A DNA stretch of 64,000 bases, taken from the NCBI RefSeq assembly GCF_022398325.1, contig NZ_JAKEVD010000017.1, positions 1-64,000 on the forward strand. Reading direction: 5' to 3'. Numbering within the stretch: the stretch's first letter is position 1; the number at the start of each line of letters is the position of its first letter. Below the pieces are notes generated by a model. That model had not been told where the DNA came from. It saw nothing but the letters and a program-made list of their open reading frames with translations, and did no database searches. The position numbers and the translations under genes were made by a program. The stretch comes from Shewanella sp. Isolate13 (GTDB lineage Bacteria; Pseudomonadota; Gammaproteobacteria; Enterobacterales; Shewanellaceae). Shown piece by piece: positions 37,783 through 46,074 of the stretch.

Positions 37783-38036
37783 AGGTACTAGTACCTAGAT
37801 CCTAGGGCGCTGCGCTTCGAGAACTGGCTCCGCCCTGCTAAAAAAAAGCGGCTAAAGCCCGACCTACAACAAACACCGCTAATCTATTTTACTTTACGCC
37901 TTAGCCTTACCGTCTCAGCTTTCCTGCTTTTCCGTAAGCGCAGCGTTCCGTCAGTGACGCAGTCACGTTCTTAAGGCCACTGGCCGTCCGGCTCTTACCG
38001 TCTTTGCTGTTTGCCTTTCCTAGCACCTGCTTTTCC
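37783..38036. repeat. CTAG-rich hairpin mosaic repeat, copy C (inverted orientation)
   Basis: It is opposite in orientation to copies A and B. The core 37850-37880 is the exact reverse complement of 32471-32501. Hairpins GTGAC-GCA-GTCAC (37954-37966) and GGCC-ACT-GGCC (37975-37985) match the stems but not the loops of copy A. CCTAGATCCTAGG-like heptamer remnants lie at the left end. The element fills most of the gap before maeA. Confidence 0.75.
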
Positions 38037-38118
38037 TCTCCCTCTCCCCTATCGCTAAAAAATTTCGTCTAATTCGGCCGCAATCGCTAACAAAGATCAC
38101 GCTTTATGTTAGTCTTCC

Positions 38119-38132
38119 GTGATTAGTATCAC
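38119..38132. promoter_or_regulatory. CRP-like site upstream of maeA
   Basis: GTGATTAGTATCAC has both CRP core half-sites (GTGA-N6-TCAC) at exact spacing, 40-53 nt before the maeA start codon. CRP is a global regulator of anaerobic and carbon metabolism in Shewanella; the site is a prediction. Confidence 0.5.
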
Positions 38133-38171
38133 CTGTAATCCTAACTAACAAAAATAACGTAAAGGTTTCCA

Positions 38172-39860
38172 ATGGACGATAACAAACGCCCGCTCTATCT
38201 TCCTTTTGCCGGTCCAGCCATTCTTGAAGCCCCTTTGATCAACAAAGGCAGTGCTTTTACCGAAGAGGAAAGGATCTTTTTCAATCTTGAAGGCCTACTG
38301 CCCCACGTTATCGAGACTATCGAAGAGCAAGCCTCACGGGCTTACGATCAATACAAAAACTTCACCAACGATCTCGATAAGCATATCTACTTAAGAAACA
38401 TTCAAGATACCAACGAGACGCTTTATTACCGCCTAGTGCAGAACCATATCACCGAGATGATGCCCATCATCTACACCCCAACTGTGGGCATGGCCTGTGA
38501 GCGCTTCTCCAAGGATTATCGCCGTAACCGTGGCCTGTTTATCTCCTACGCCAACAAAGACCGTATCGACGACATCCTCAATAACTCCACTCGCCAAAAA
38601 GTGAAGATCATCGTCGTCACCGATGGTGAACGTATCTTAGGCCTTGGCGATCAAGGCATTGGCGGCATGGGGATCCCAATTGGTAAGCTGTCACTTTACA
38701 CCAGCTGTGGTGGTATCAGCCCAGCCTATACCCTGCCAATCACACTCGATGTGGGAACGGATAACCCGCACCTGCTAGAAGATCCTATGTATATGGGTTG
38801 GCGTAACCAGCGTATTGGCGGCGAAGAGTACACCGAATTTGTCGAAGCCTTTATGCAGGCGGTTCACCGCCGCTGGCCCGATGCACTCATTCAGTTCGAA
38901 GACTTCGCCCAGAAGAACGCCATGCCACTGCTAGAGCGCTACAAAGATCAATACTGCTGCTTTAACGATGATATTCAAGGCACTGCTGCGGTCACCGTCG
39001 GCTCACTATTGGCAGCCTGTAAGGCAGCCAAGACAAAACTGAGCGAGCAACGCATCACCTTCCTCGGAGCAGGCTCTGCGGGCTGCGGGATCGCCGAGGC
39101 TATCGTGGCGCAGATGGTGTCTGAGGGCATTAGTGAAACTCAGGCTCGTAAGCAGGTATTCATGGTTGACCGCTGGGGCATGTTGCAGGCGAACATGCCG
39201 AATCTATTACCCTTCCAGCAGAAACTAGCCCAGCAGTGTGATGATGTCGCCAACTGGGATAACTTCAGTGACAACATCTCGCTACTCGATGTGGTCAATA
39301 ACGCCAAGCCAACGGTATTGATTGGTGTATCGGGCGCGCCGGGACTGTTCACCGAAGAGATCATCAAGGCAATGCATAGCCATTGCAAGCGCCCTATTGT
39401 GTTTCCACTGTCGAACCCAACCAGTCGCGTCGAAGCCACACCGAAAGATATTCTGCACTGGACTCAAGGCCAGGCGCTTGTGGCAACCGGTAGCCCGTTT
39501 GAGCCAGTGGTTGTCGATGACACCACCTATGAAATCGCCCAGTGTAACAACAGTTATATCTTCCCAGGCATCGGCCTTGGTGTACTCGCCTCAGGCGCTA
39601 AACGTGTCAGTGATGCCATGTTGATGGCATCGAGCCGCACACTGGCCGAGTGTTCGCCGTTAGCGGTGAATGGCGAAGGGTCTTTGCTGCCTAAGCTTGA
39701 AGATATTCATCTGGTGAGTAAGCATATCGCCTTTGCCGTGGCCAGAACCGCCATTGAAGAAGGTCATGCGCAGCAGGTCACCAATGAGTTGCTGACCTAT
39801 GCCATCGAAGATAACTTCTGGACAGCAGAGTATCGACGTTATAAACGAACTTCGTTCTAG
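38172..39860 (+). CDS. maeA: NAD-dependent malic enzyme
   Basis: A 562-residue enzyme that oxidatively decarboxylates malate to pyruvate, linking the TCA cycle to pyruvate in the cytosol. Malic N-domain: [18 protein letters not shown], then [20 protein letters not shown] with metal and NAD residues. The second domain has the dinucleotide fold [17 protein letters not shown] and [17 protein letters not shown]. The length matches the NAD-type MaeA/SfcA family rather than the ~760-residue MaeB. AAAGG lies 7 nt before the ATG, and a CRP-like site is upstream. Confidence 0.95.
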   Translation: MDDNKRPLYLPFAGPAILEAPLINKGSAFTEEERIFFNLEGLLPHVIETIEEQASRAYDQYKNFTNDLDKHIYLRNIQDTNETLYYRLVQNHITEMMPIIYTPTVGMACERFSKDYRRNRGLFISYANKDRIDDILNNSTRQKVKIIVVTDGERILGLGDQGIGGMGIPIGKLSLYTSCGGISPAYTLPITLDVGTDNPHLLEDPMYMGWRNQRIGGEEYTEFVEAFMQAVHRRWPDALIQFEDFAQKNAMPLLERYKDQYCCFNDDIQGTAAVTVGSLLAACKAAKTKLSEQRITFLGAGSAGCGIAEAIVAQMVSEGISETQARKQVFMVDRWGMLQANMPNLLPFQQKLAQQCDDVANWDNFSDNISLLDVVNNAKPTVLIGVSGAPGLFTEEIIKAMHSHCKRPIVFPLSNPTSRVEATPKDILHWTQGQALVATGSPFEPVVVDDTTYEIAQCNNSYIFPGIGLGVLASGAKRVSDAMLMASSRTLAECSPLAVNGEGSLLPKLEDIHLVSKHIAFAVARTAIEEGHAQQVTNELLTYAIEDNFWTAEYRRYKRTSF

Positions 39861-40434
39861 TTTTTTCAATAAAGCTAAGACGGAAAAGCATAGACGGTTC
39901 AAGCAAAGACGAGCGCTTCGCTAACGGTCTAAATCAAAAGCAGTCATTTTTGGCTGCTTTTTTGTTTTTGGGCTTTGGGGTTATCTGGTAGTTGGTTTGT
40001 TATCAGGCTTTGCCTGACTTTTAAGTTAGACTGCGTCTAACAACTAAAGTCGTAACGCTTCGCCCACACCAGAGCCAAGGGGGGAAAGCGCTTGTCCCCC
40101 TTAGCGAACCCTCAGCGCCCCATAAAATATGTGGGTCAGAGTAAACTAAACCAATAACTCACTAAGCCTTTAACCATAACGCCGCCCCCAGGGTTATGCT
40201 TATCTAATGCAGACACTTCTGCCCGCCGCAGGCTATTGAAACCACTCTTGTTGGTTGTCACTCTCAGCATAAAAATAACAATTAACTTTCATGAACAAGA
40301 CGATTGTTTAGCTATCCCCCCTAACTTGACGAAAATCGTAAACTTGAAGCTAAAAGCAAAAAACGGTAGGTTGCAGGTCAACAAAAGGACAGTTTTGTTT
40401 AACGATTAAATAATAACTTAAAAAAGGACTTACA
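39861..40434. repeat. Gene-free stretch with repeat fragments (copy D)
   Basis: The left end (39863-39930) shares the GACGGAAAAGC-type text of copies A-C and has AGCG-CTT-CGCT. Further right are larger triloop hairpins TCAGGC-TTT-GCCTGA (40003-40017) and GTTAGAC-TGC-GTCTAAC (40025-40041). From 40060 to 40434 I see no gene or motif; the final part before the lipoprotein start is A/T-rich, with AAAAAAGGAC as a ribosome-binding region. Confidence 0.65.
39936..39965 (+). terminator. Terminator downstream of maeA
   Basis: AAAAGCAGTCA / TGGCTGCTTTT stem (one G-T pair) with a TTTT loop, followed by a T run. Confidence 0.8.
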
Positions 40435-41127
40435 ATGTACAAAGTACTCGTAGTGATATTTGCCCTACTGACATTATCAGGCTGTGTTTCGCCTATCGCT
40501 TTGCAAGAACAGACTCCCACCCCTGAATATCAAAACAAAGAACCTATTCTCATCAGTGTTATCGATAATCGAAAAAAAGTTAAAGAAGGAAAACCTGAAA
40601 CTTTCATTGGACGTGCTCATGCGACGTTTGGCATTCCTGTTGATTGGGATGTAAACGCAATTTTAGCGACTGAAAAAACAGATAAATCCTTAACCTTAAG
40701 CCAGTGGCTGCAAACACGAATCGTCACAGGACTGACTGAAAAAGGATGGCAAGTAAAGGCTGCTGACTTTAAAACGGTACCGACAGAAACTATCGCTAAC
40801 CATACGTTAACCGAGCAAGAATCGCAGCACCTTTTAGTCCTCGACTTGCAAGAGTGGTTCTTTAGTATCAATTTAAATTGGGTATCGTCATTTAACTTTG
40901 ATACCGATGTTGATACCTACTTATTTGATAAGACTCGCGGCTTAACTTATCAAAAAAATACCCAAGAAAGAGATGTCATTGAAGAAGAAGGTAGCGAATC
41001 GCCACAAAACAATGTGCTACGTGCTTACCATGACCAACTATTACAAATCCTCTCTGATCCAGAGCTAAAAGCGCTAATACTGCAAGAGCCCCCCGTAAAA
41101 ACGGCCGAGTCGACAACTACGCTATAA
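40435..41127 (+). CDS. Putative lipoprotein of unknown function
   Basis: The 230-residue protein has signal MYKVLVVIFALLTLSGC with lipobox LSGC (Cys17). The mature protein begins with an ISVIDNRKKV stretch, recalling the cores of lipoproteins that assemble surface or envelope structures, but I cannot place it in a named family. Acidic C-terminus. AAAAGGAC precedes the ATG. It is convergent with the molybdoenzyme operon and shares a terminator with it. Confidence 0.7.
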   Translation: MYKVLVVIFALLTLSGCVSPIALQEQTPTPEYQNKEPILISVIDNRKKVKEGKPETFIGRAHATFGIPVDWDVNAILATEKTDKSLTLSQWLQTRIVTGLTEKGWQVKAADFKTVPTETIANHTLTEQESQHLLVLDLQEWFFSINLNWVSSFNFDTDVDTYLFDKTRGLTYQKNTQERDVIEEEGSESPQNNVLRAYHDQLLQILSDPELKALILQEPPVKTAESTTTL

Positions 41128-41144
41128 ACCTCCACATAAACAAA

Positions 41145-41174
41145 AAAGGCTATGGGAAAACTCCCATAGCCTTT
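41145..41174. terminator. Shared convergent terminator (lipoprotein / molybdoenzyme operon)
   Basis: AAAAGGCTATGGGA / TCCCATAGCCTTTT, a 14-bp perfect stem flanked by A on the left and T on the right; it can act on both strands. Confidence 0.9.
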
Positions 41175-41209
41175 TGCTTTGGTGTCTACACTAATCCTCA
41201 ACAGCTGAG

Positions 41210-41788
41210 CTAAACAAACCTGCGCTCACTCGCAACCTGACTGGGTACTCGGTAGAGCTTAGGTTTATTGTCGTAGCCAATGGAGCGGTTATAAGTCAGC
41301 ACCGTCGACAGGTGCTTATGTACCTCACTGCTGGGGTCGTTGGCATTGCCAAAAATGAGTGCATCGGCAGGACATACCGTGACACAGGCTGGCTGTAGCC
41401 CCTCTGCAACACGGCTTTTCATGCAGAAATCGCAGTTATCGCTGGCTTTGACTTGGTTATTATAGAAACACCCTCCCAGCGGGCAGGCCGCCACACACAT
41501 TAAGCAACCTTTACAGCGATCATGATTAAATGACACGACACCAGCCACTGTTTGACTGATGGCTCCATAAGGGCAGGCCCTGATACAGGCTGGCCTGTCA
41601 CACTGTTCGCAAGAGGCTCGCAGATAACGATAGTGCAGTTCGCCATCGATAAGATATGGGCCTTTTACATCGATTGAAGCTCGGCTTTGATGATCGGCTA
41701 ACTCGTTAGCGGCATTACAGGCGGCGGTACAGGCATGGCAGCCTATACAACGGTTTTCATCATGAATGAGTACATATTTTTCGTTCAT
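41210..41788 (-). CDS. Four-cluster ferredoxin subunit of a molybdopterin oxidoreductase
   Basis: The 192-residue protein carries four cysteine motifs with 16 Cys: CIGCHACTAAC, CEQCDRPACIRAC, CKGCLMCVAAC and CDFC...PACVTVC. This is the pattern of DmsB/PsrB/NrfC-type subunits, which relay electrons through four [4Fe-4S] clusters. It lies 84 nt downstream of the catalytic subunit gene on the same strand. No signal peptide, so it should be exported by hitchhiking on the Tat substrate. No gene for a membrane-anchor subunit follows. Confidence 0.93.
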   Translation of the reverse strand: MNEKYVLIHDENRCIGCHACTAACNAANELADHQSRASIDVKGPYLIDGELHYRYLRASCEQCDRPACIRACPYGAISQTVAGVVSFNHDRCKGCLMCVAACPLGGCFYNNQVKASDNCDFCMKSRVAEGLQPACVTVCPADALIFGNANDPSSEVHKHLSTVLTYNRSIGYDNKPKLYRVPSQVASERRFV

Positions 41789-41871
41789 TGCGTTTCCCCC
41801 ACTCTACTCCAACACTTGCTATTGCCTTGGTTGGAGTAAAGTAGCTCCTTGTTAGTTAAACTAAATACACA

Positions 41872-44142
41872 TTACGCGCGTCTGATAGTGACGCCTGTGG
41901 TATGAACATTACTGCCTGTAATGGCTGCGCTAGCATGAGGTAACAAGGCGCCGCAATGGACTCCTTTACCGAAGGCGCGTTTGAGTTCTTGGTTCTTACT
42001 GCCAAAACCCATATGGGCGAAAACGGTGTCTTTTCGGATCCCAGGCGTTACCTTGGCTGTTCCTTGCTCCTCTCCGACCTGACTCGTGATGATGATGTTA
42101 TCGCCATCACTTACCCCGAGTTCGGCGGCGGTGTCAGGGTGGATCCAGACTGGGTTATCTGACTGCAAATCATAAAGCAGCGGAATATTTTGAGTGACCG
42201 CGTTGGTATGCAATGCTGACTTTCCTTGAATGAAGTACAGCTCGTCAGGCTGCTTTAGCATAACGGGGCGGTAGCTAATCACACTGCGACCAGGGGCTAT
42301 CTTCTCAAGACTTGGAGAGCTCAATTCAATCTTGCCACTTGGAGTCGTGAATTGAAGCTGATCTCCGTAGTCGCCTAGCTCAGATGGAGGCAGCGCATTA
42401 GGATAGTGCTGGCGAAACTTCGCCACCATCTCAGGCTCTCGCATCAACAGAGGAATGCCAAAAGAGAGGTAGCCTGCTTTTCTAAGTTGCGTTAATAACT
42501 CGGGGTTGTTTGCTACTTGGCGTTGTTGGTAGTCAACAATATCTTGCCAGGGGAAGTGCTGCCCCAGCGCCATTGCCTCAGCCATCTCTTTAAATATTTG
42601 CCAACTTGGGCGGGTGTCACCTATGGTTTCTGTCACTCGCTGCCGCAAGGCGTAGGCGGGGTTCTTAGAAGACATATCACCTATGTCTTCGTCACGCTCA
42701 AGGTAAGTGGACTCAGGCAAAACAACGTCAGCATAGGCCGCACTCTCGCTAATATATACGTCACAGGCGACAACAAAGTCCATCGCCTCCAGTGCATTTT
42801 GAACTTGGTTTCGATCGGTGACGGTTTGCATTGGGTTAGAGCGTGACATCACCCATGCCTTGATCGCGTAGGGCTGTTGCTGCAAGGCTGCAGGGATAAT
42901 AGATTGATAGAGTCCACCCGCTTTGGCGGCATACTTAAACTGGGGATCGGTTAAATCAATACGTGGCAAGGCTGGGGTGGGTAGGCCATCAACCTTTATT
43001 TTTTCCAGTGATGGCGCTACTGCTTCGCCGGCGAGCTTGTTATACAGCTTAGAGTTCTTAGCGAAATACACGCCTCCTTTACGTTCAATGTTACCCAGCA
43101 GTACGTTTATGGCATAGATGCCACGACGAAGATCGAACTCTTCAGGTGTAAAGGTGCAACGATGGCCATGATCGGCTATCGCAGCGGGGGCTGCGGCGGC
43201 AAGTTCTCGGGCGATACGACGAATGTCGCCTGCTGGCACGTCACAGATCTCACTTGCCCATTCAGGGGTGTATTGTGCCATCGAAGTCGCAAACTCCTCG
43301 AAGCCACTGACGTGTTGCTGCACAAAAGATTCATCGTACAACTGCTCTTCAATTAATACATGGCTCAGAGCGAGGACAACGGCGATGTCTGTGCCGGGTT
43401 TAATGGCATGCCATTCATCTGCTTTGTCAGCCATCACCGATAACCTAGGCTCAAACACAACGACCTTAACAGTGCCCTTTTCCTGCGCAGCCAACAGGGC
43501 TCGGGTCATTGACATATTGATCCCTTCGAACAGATTATGACCGAAGTTGAGTATGTATTTGCTGTTTTCTAAATCCAGTTTAAGCTCATTGCCGAACATC
43601 ACCTTGGCAGCGACGGCATAGGAAATTGGACACGTTGAGCCGTGTGAAAAGATATTTGGAGTGCCAATAACTTTGCCGAAGTGAAAGGCATGGCTGGATA
43701 ATGAGCCTGATTTACTCGAGACTGCGATGGCTTCGGATCCGTATCGGTCACGAACTTGATTCAAATTATGAGCAATAAGTCGGTATGCTTCTTCCCACTC
43801 AATTTCCTGCCACATCCCCGAGCCTCGAGGTCCGGTTCGTTTAATCGGTTTAACTAAACGGTGAGAATCATTGAGCAGCTTGCTACCTGATGTGCCCCTT
43901 GCGCATACCTTACCACCAAAGCTCTTAGCGTTCTGATTCCCCCGAATAAACAACTTATCTTGCCTACTTTCGACGGTAATTGGACATCGAGTTGAACACA
44001 TTTCGCAGATACTGTTTATTTCTTTAATAAATGGCGAAGCGGGTGTTAATAACTGACTTTGCGCTCCTAAAGTTCCTGGGGCATAAACTGTTATAGCGCA
44101 AAAGGCGCTTCCTTTTGCCAAAAAATCGCGGCGAGACAACAT
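41872..44142 (-). CDS. Molybdopterin oxidoreductase catalytic subunit (PsrA/PhsA-like)
   Basis: A 756-residue Mo-bis-MGD protein. Tat signal SRRDFLAKGS (residues 3-12), then the [4Fe-4S] motif with Cys46, Cys49, Cys53 and Cys80. GSTCPISYA places Cys171 as the probable Mo ligand, as in polysulfide and thiosulfate reductases. C-terminal MGD-binding residues include TNAVTQNIPLLYDL and the end HTTGVTIRRA. Substrate (polysulfide, thiosulfate or another) is not determined. It is followed by the ferredoxin subunit gene. A FNR-type site lies 111-124 nt upstream (44253-44266), consistent with anaerobic induction. Confidence 0.9.
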   Translation of the reverse strand: MLSRRDFLAKGSAFCAITVYAPGTLGAQSQLLTPASPFIKEINSICEMCSTRCPITVESRQDKLFIRGNQNAKSFGGKVCARGTSGSKLLNDSHRLVKPIKRTGPRGSGMWQEIEWEEAYRLIAHNLNQVRDRYGSEAIAVSSKSGSLSSHAFHFGKVIGTPNIFSHGSTCPISYAVAAKVMFGNELKLDLENSKYILNFGHNLFEGINMSMTRALLAAQEKGTVKVVVFEPRLSVMADKADEWHAIKPGTDIAVVLALSHVLIEEQLYDESFVQQHVSGFEEFATSMAQYTPEWASEICDVPAGDIRRIARELAAAAPAAIADHGHRCTFTPEEFDLRRGIYAINVLLGNIERKGGVYFAKNSKLYNKLAGEAVAPSLEKIKVDGLPTPALPRIDLTDPQFKYAAKAGGLYQSIIPAALQQQPYAIKAWVMSRSNPMQTVTDRNQVQNALEAMDFVVACDVYISESAAYADVVLPESTYLERDEDIGDMSSKNPAYALRQRVTETIGDTRPSWQIFKEMAEAMALGQHFPWQDIVDYQQRQVANNPELLTQLRKAGYLSFGIPLLMREPEMVAKFRQHYPNALPPSELGDYGDQLQFTTPSGKIELSSPSLEKIAPGRSVISYRPVMLKQPDELYFIQGKSALHTNAVTQNIPLLYDLQSDNPVWIHPDTAAELGVSDGDNIIITSQVGEEQGTAKVTPGIRKDTVFAHMGFGSKNQELKRAFGKGVHCGALLPHASAAITGSNVHTTGVTIRRA

Positions 44143-44252
44143 GTTCTTACCTCTCTCTCCACATTCGTAAACATCAGATTTAAAAGCAAATTTTATTTAT
44201 AGAACTCGTAGCTAGCTGTATGCATAGTAGGCTCAGTTCATTTTAATAAAGC

Positions 44253-44266
44253 ATGATTAAGATCAA
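44253..44266 (-). promoter_or_regulatory. FNR/EtrA-like site
   Basis: On the minus strand this is TTGATCTTAATCAT, one mismatch from TTGAT-N4-ATCAA, 111-124 nt upstream of the molybdoenzyme start. The position suits an anaerobic activator of the operon. Confidence 0.6.
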
Positions 44267-44303
44267 TAAATCAGATGTATTTAGATGTGAATCACATGTG
44301 ATG

Positions 44304-44330
44304 AGTTGTGATTTAGATCCGATCACAACT
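44304..44330. promoter_or_regulatory. 27-bp inverted repeat upstream of the molybdoenzyme genes
   Basis: Perfect 9-bp arms AGTTGTGAT (44304-44312) and ATCACAACT (44322-44330) around a 9-bp spacer. The arms contain TGTGA and TCACA, but the spacing between them is 11, not the 6 of a CRP site. Confidence 0.45.
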
Positions 44331-44784
44331 AAAGTTTGTGATCCGAAAGGTATGTAGCAAATAAGTTGACCGCTACAGAGGTGGCATCAATGCTCCCTGA
44401 CTTCGCAAGATAATCATCATCTCACTTAGTCGTTTTGATGTAACGCACTGACAAGTGCTTACAGCACTGAGTTGTAGATGAGGCCTAATATTTAACGTCG
44501 CTTTTCAGGGGAGTTAAACCCTACGGACTCATCGATATAAACAAGCAGATTTAAGATAAAGCTTAACAAAATTAAGACATTTTCTTTGAGTTATATTATT
44601 GTCGTGACTCGTAAAATTTAGAAGGTGAAATCACCTATATTTTAGACATATATCACGTAAAAAATATTATTTTCTGGTAAATGGTCACAATTCCCCCGTC
44701 AACCTAGGGTAACGCGACAAAGTAAACGTCATCGCCGTCACCAAAGTTTGACCTTATTAGTATTACCAAGGTTCTGCACTGCAA

Positions 44785-44818
44785 TAAAAAAGGCTATGGT
44801 TTCCCACAGCCTTCTCTT
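44785..44818 (-). terminator. Terminator of the gene at 44851-45288
   Basis: On the minus strand, AAGGCTGTGGGA / CCATAGCCTT imperfect stem followed by TTTTTT, about 35 nt after the stop codon. Confidence 0.75.
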
Positions 44819-44850
44819 TTAGCCTGTTATAACAGCCTAAACCTCAATGA

Positions 44851-45288
44851 TTACTTGCCAGCAATCACAGATTTGATGCTATTAAGCATCGAACGGTCGG
44901 TACGGGCTTTCTTAAGCTTACGTACGCTCTCTTTTAATGAAGCATCAGACAAACGGGTGAAGATACCGTTGTACTCTTTCTCGGCGATCTCATCATCGGT
45001 ATCCGCCATCTCTGCGATGTCTTGTGCCACGCGGCTGAGTTGGAACCAAGCATTGGCGATGTAGAAGCCGTGGAAGTCCTCTTTAGGCAGTAAGCTCTTA
45101 GCACTGGCTGGCAGTGCGTCCCAACCTGAGCTGAACTTAAGGTCTTTGTCTTCAATTAGCTCATTGCAAAGGTTTGCATAGGCTTCAAACAAATCCTTAG
45201 GGATATCGTTCATCGGCATAACGGTGTTGCATACGTTCAGTGCCACTTGCTCTGCGCGCTCTTTGTAAGCTTGGGTTACTTCTGTCAT
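44851..45288 (-). CDS. Conserved cytosolic protein (possibly DUF3069)
   Basis: The 145-residue, mostly helical, charged protein has no signal peptide. MTEVTQAYKERAEQVALNVC and DFHGFYIANAWFQLSRVAQD fit an uncharacterised family I tentatively equate with DUF3069, found in Vibrio and Shewanella. Function unknown. AGAGAGAAACAG upstream gives a plausible ribosome-binding site. It lies 73 nt downstream of the PAP2 gene on the same strand. Confidence 0.65.
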   Translation of the reverse strand: MTEVTQAYKERAEQVALNVCNTVMPMNDIPKDLFEAYANLCNELIEDKDLKFSSGWDALPASAKSLLPKEDFHGFYIANAWFQLSRVAQDIAEMADTDDEIAEKEYNGIFTRLSDASLKESVRKLKKARTDRSMLNSIKSVIAGK

Positions 45289-45361
45289 CTGTTTCTCTCT
45301 AAAATTACTGTCAATCTTGTTACTGATTCGATTTTATTAACGTTAACGGTTAACTGGCGCG

Positions 45362-45886
45362 TTAGAATTTGCCGCTAACATAGAGGCCATAATTTCCATT
45401 GCCTGCGATCGGCGTAATGGTGATACCTTTATAGGGATCGGTAAAGTATAGCCCAGATAGAATACCGATTGCTGCGCCAGCGAGTACGTCTTCAACATGG
45501 TGCTTGTCGCTTTCAACCCGAGTGTAACCCACGTAAGCGGCACCAATATAAGCAGGGATAGCCCACTCCCAACCGTATCTTTGCTGCACAAAAGTCGCGG
45601 CGGCAAAGCTGTCGGCGGTATGACCCGATGGAAACGAGTCATCGCCTGAGCCATCGGGTCTGTCTTTATCAACTGTGTACTTAAGCCCTTCGACCACAAG
45701 ACGCGACACCACGCCGGTTTTAGCTAGCTGCCATGCACCTTCGTAACCATCTTCATAGATAAGGCTTCCACCCAGAGCGGCTGCAGGCAGTAAAAGGTGC
45801 AACACATCGCCAGATTTTTCCAAGTTCGATGTCGCGTAAGTTGGCCAAGTTGTCAGCAAAAGCAAACAGGCAAAAAACTTTTTCAT
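45362..45886 (-). CDS. PAP2-family phosphatase, exported
   Basis: ATG at 45886 (MKKFFACLLLLTTW) gives a clear signal peptide and AAGG lies about 11 nt upstream; an ATG at 45904 is a possible alternative start. The protein carries the acid phosphatase signature KYTVDKDRPDG, SFPSGHTADSF and a third motif SDKHHVEDVLAGAAIG, with His residues of the phosphotransfer reaction. Members dephosphorylate lipids such as undecaprenyl pyrophosphate or phosphatidylglycerophosphate. About 174 residues, with hydrophobic stretches typical of PAP2 helices. Divergent from the GGDEF gene at 46075. Confidence 0.85.
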   Translation of the reverse strand: MKKFFACLLLLTTWPTYATSNLEKSGDVLHLLLPAAALGGSLIYEDGYEGAWQLAKTGVVSRLVVEGLKYTVDKDRPDGSGDDSFPSGHTADSFAAATFVQQRYGWEWAIPAYIGAAYVGYTRVESDKHHVEDVLAGAAIGILSGLYFTDPYKGITITPIAGNGNYGLYVSGKF

Positions 45887-46074
45887 TCCAGTGACCTTCA
45901 TCATGAGCCCTTTAAAGGGCGTTGTTATACAGACACCTAGAAACAAATGCAAAGACTTGTCTAGGCTAACTTTTACGGCACATCTCACGCGGGTAAAAAA
46001 TAGCGTATAAAAAATAGTTTATAGTGTATGCTTGTGCATGAATTTTAATGACTTTAAGACCAAGCTAACGCTAA

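Larger units (their letters stand above)
44143..44850. other. Long intergenic region upstream of the molybdoenzyme genes
   Basis: This 708-bp region has no convincing gene on either strand. It is A/T-rich and holds the FNR-like site at 44253-44266, a 9-bp-armed inverted repeat at 44304-44330 and several TGTGA/TCACA half-sites around 44285-44345. No membrane-subunit gene or remnant is seen here. The right end contains the terminator of the gene at 44851. Confidence 0.6.

Noticed and set aside
32245-40041. Repeats as CRISPR or insertion sequence
   Set aside because: Copies are irregular, lie in different gaps and orientations, lack spacers of fixed length, and no transposase or cas gene is present.
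44285-44345. TGTGA/TCACA words as CRP sites
   Set aside because: None has GTGA-N6-TCAC spacing; the nearest pairs are 1 or 11 bp apart.
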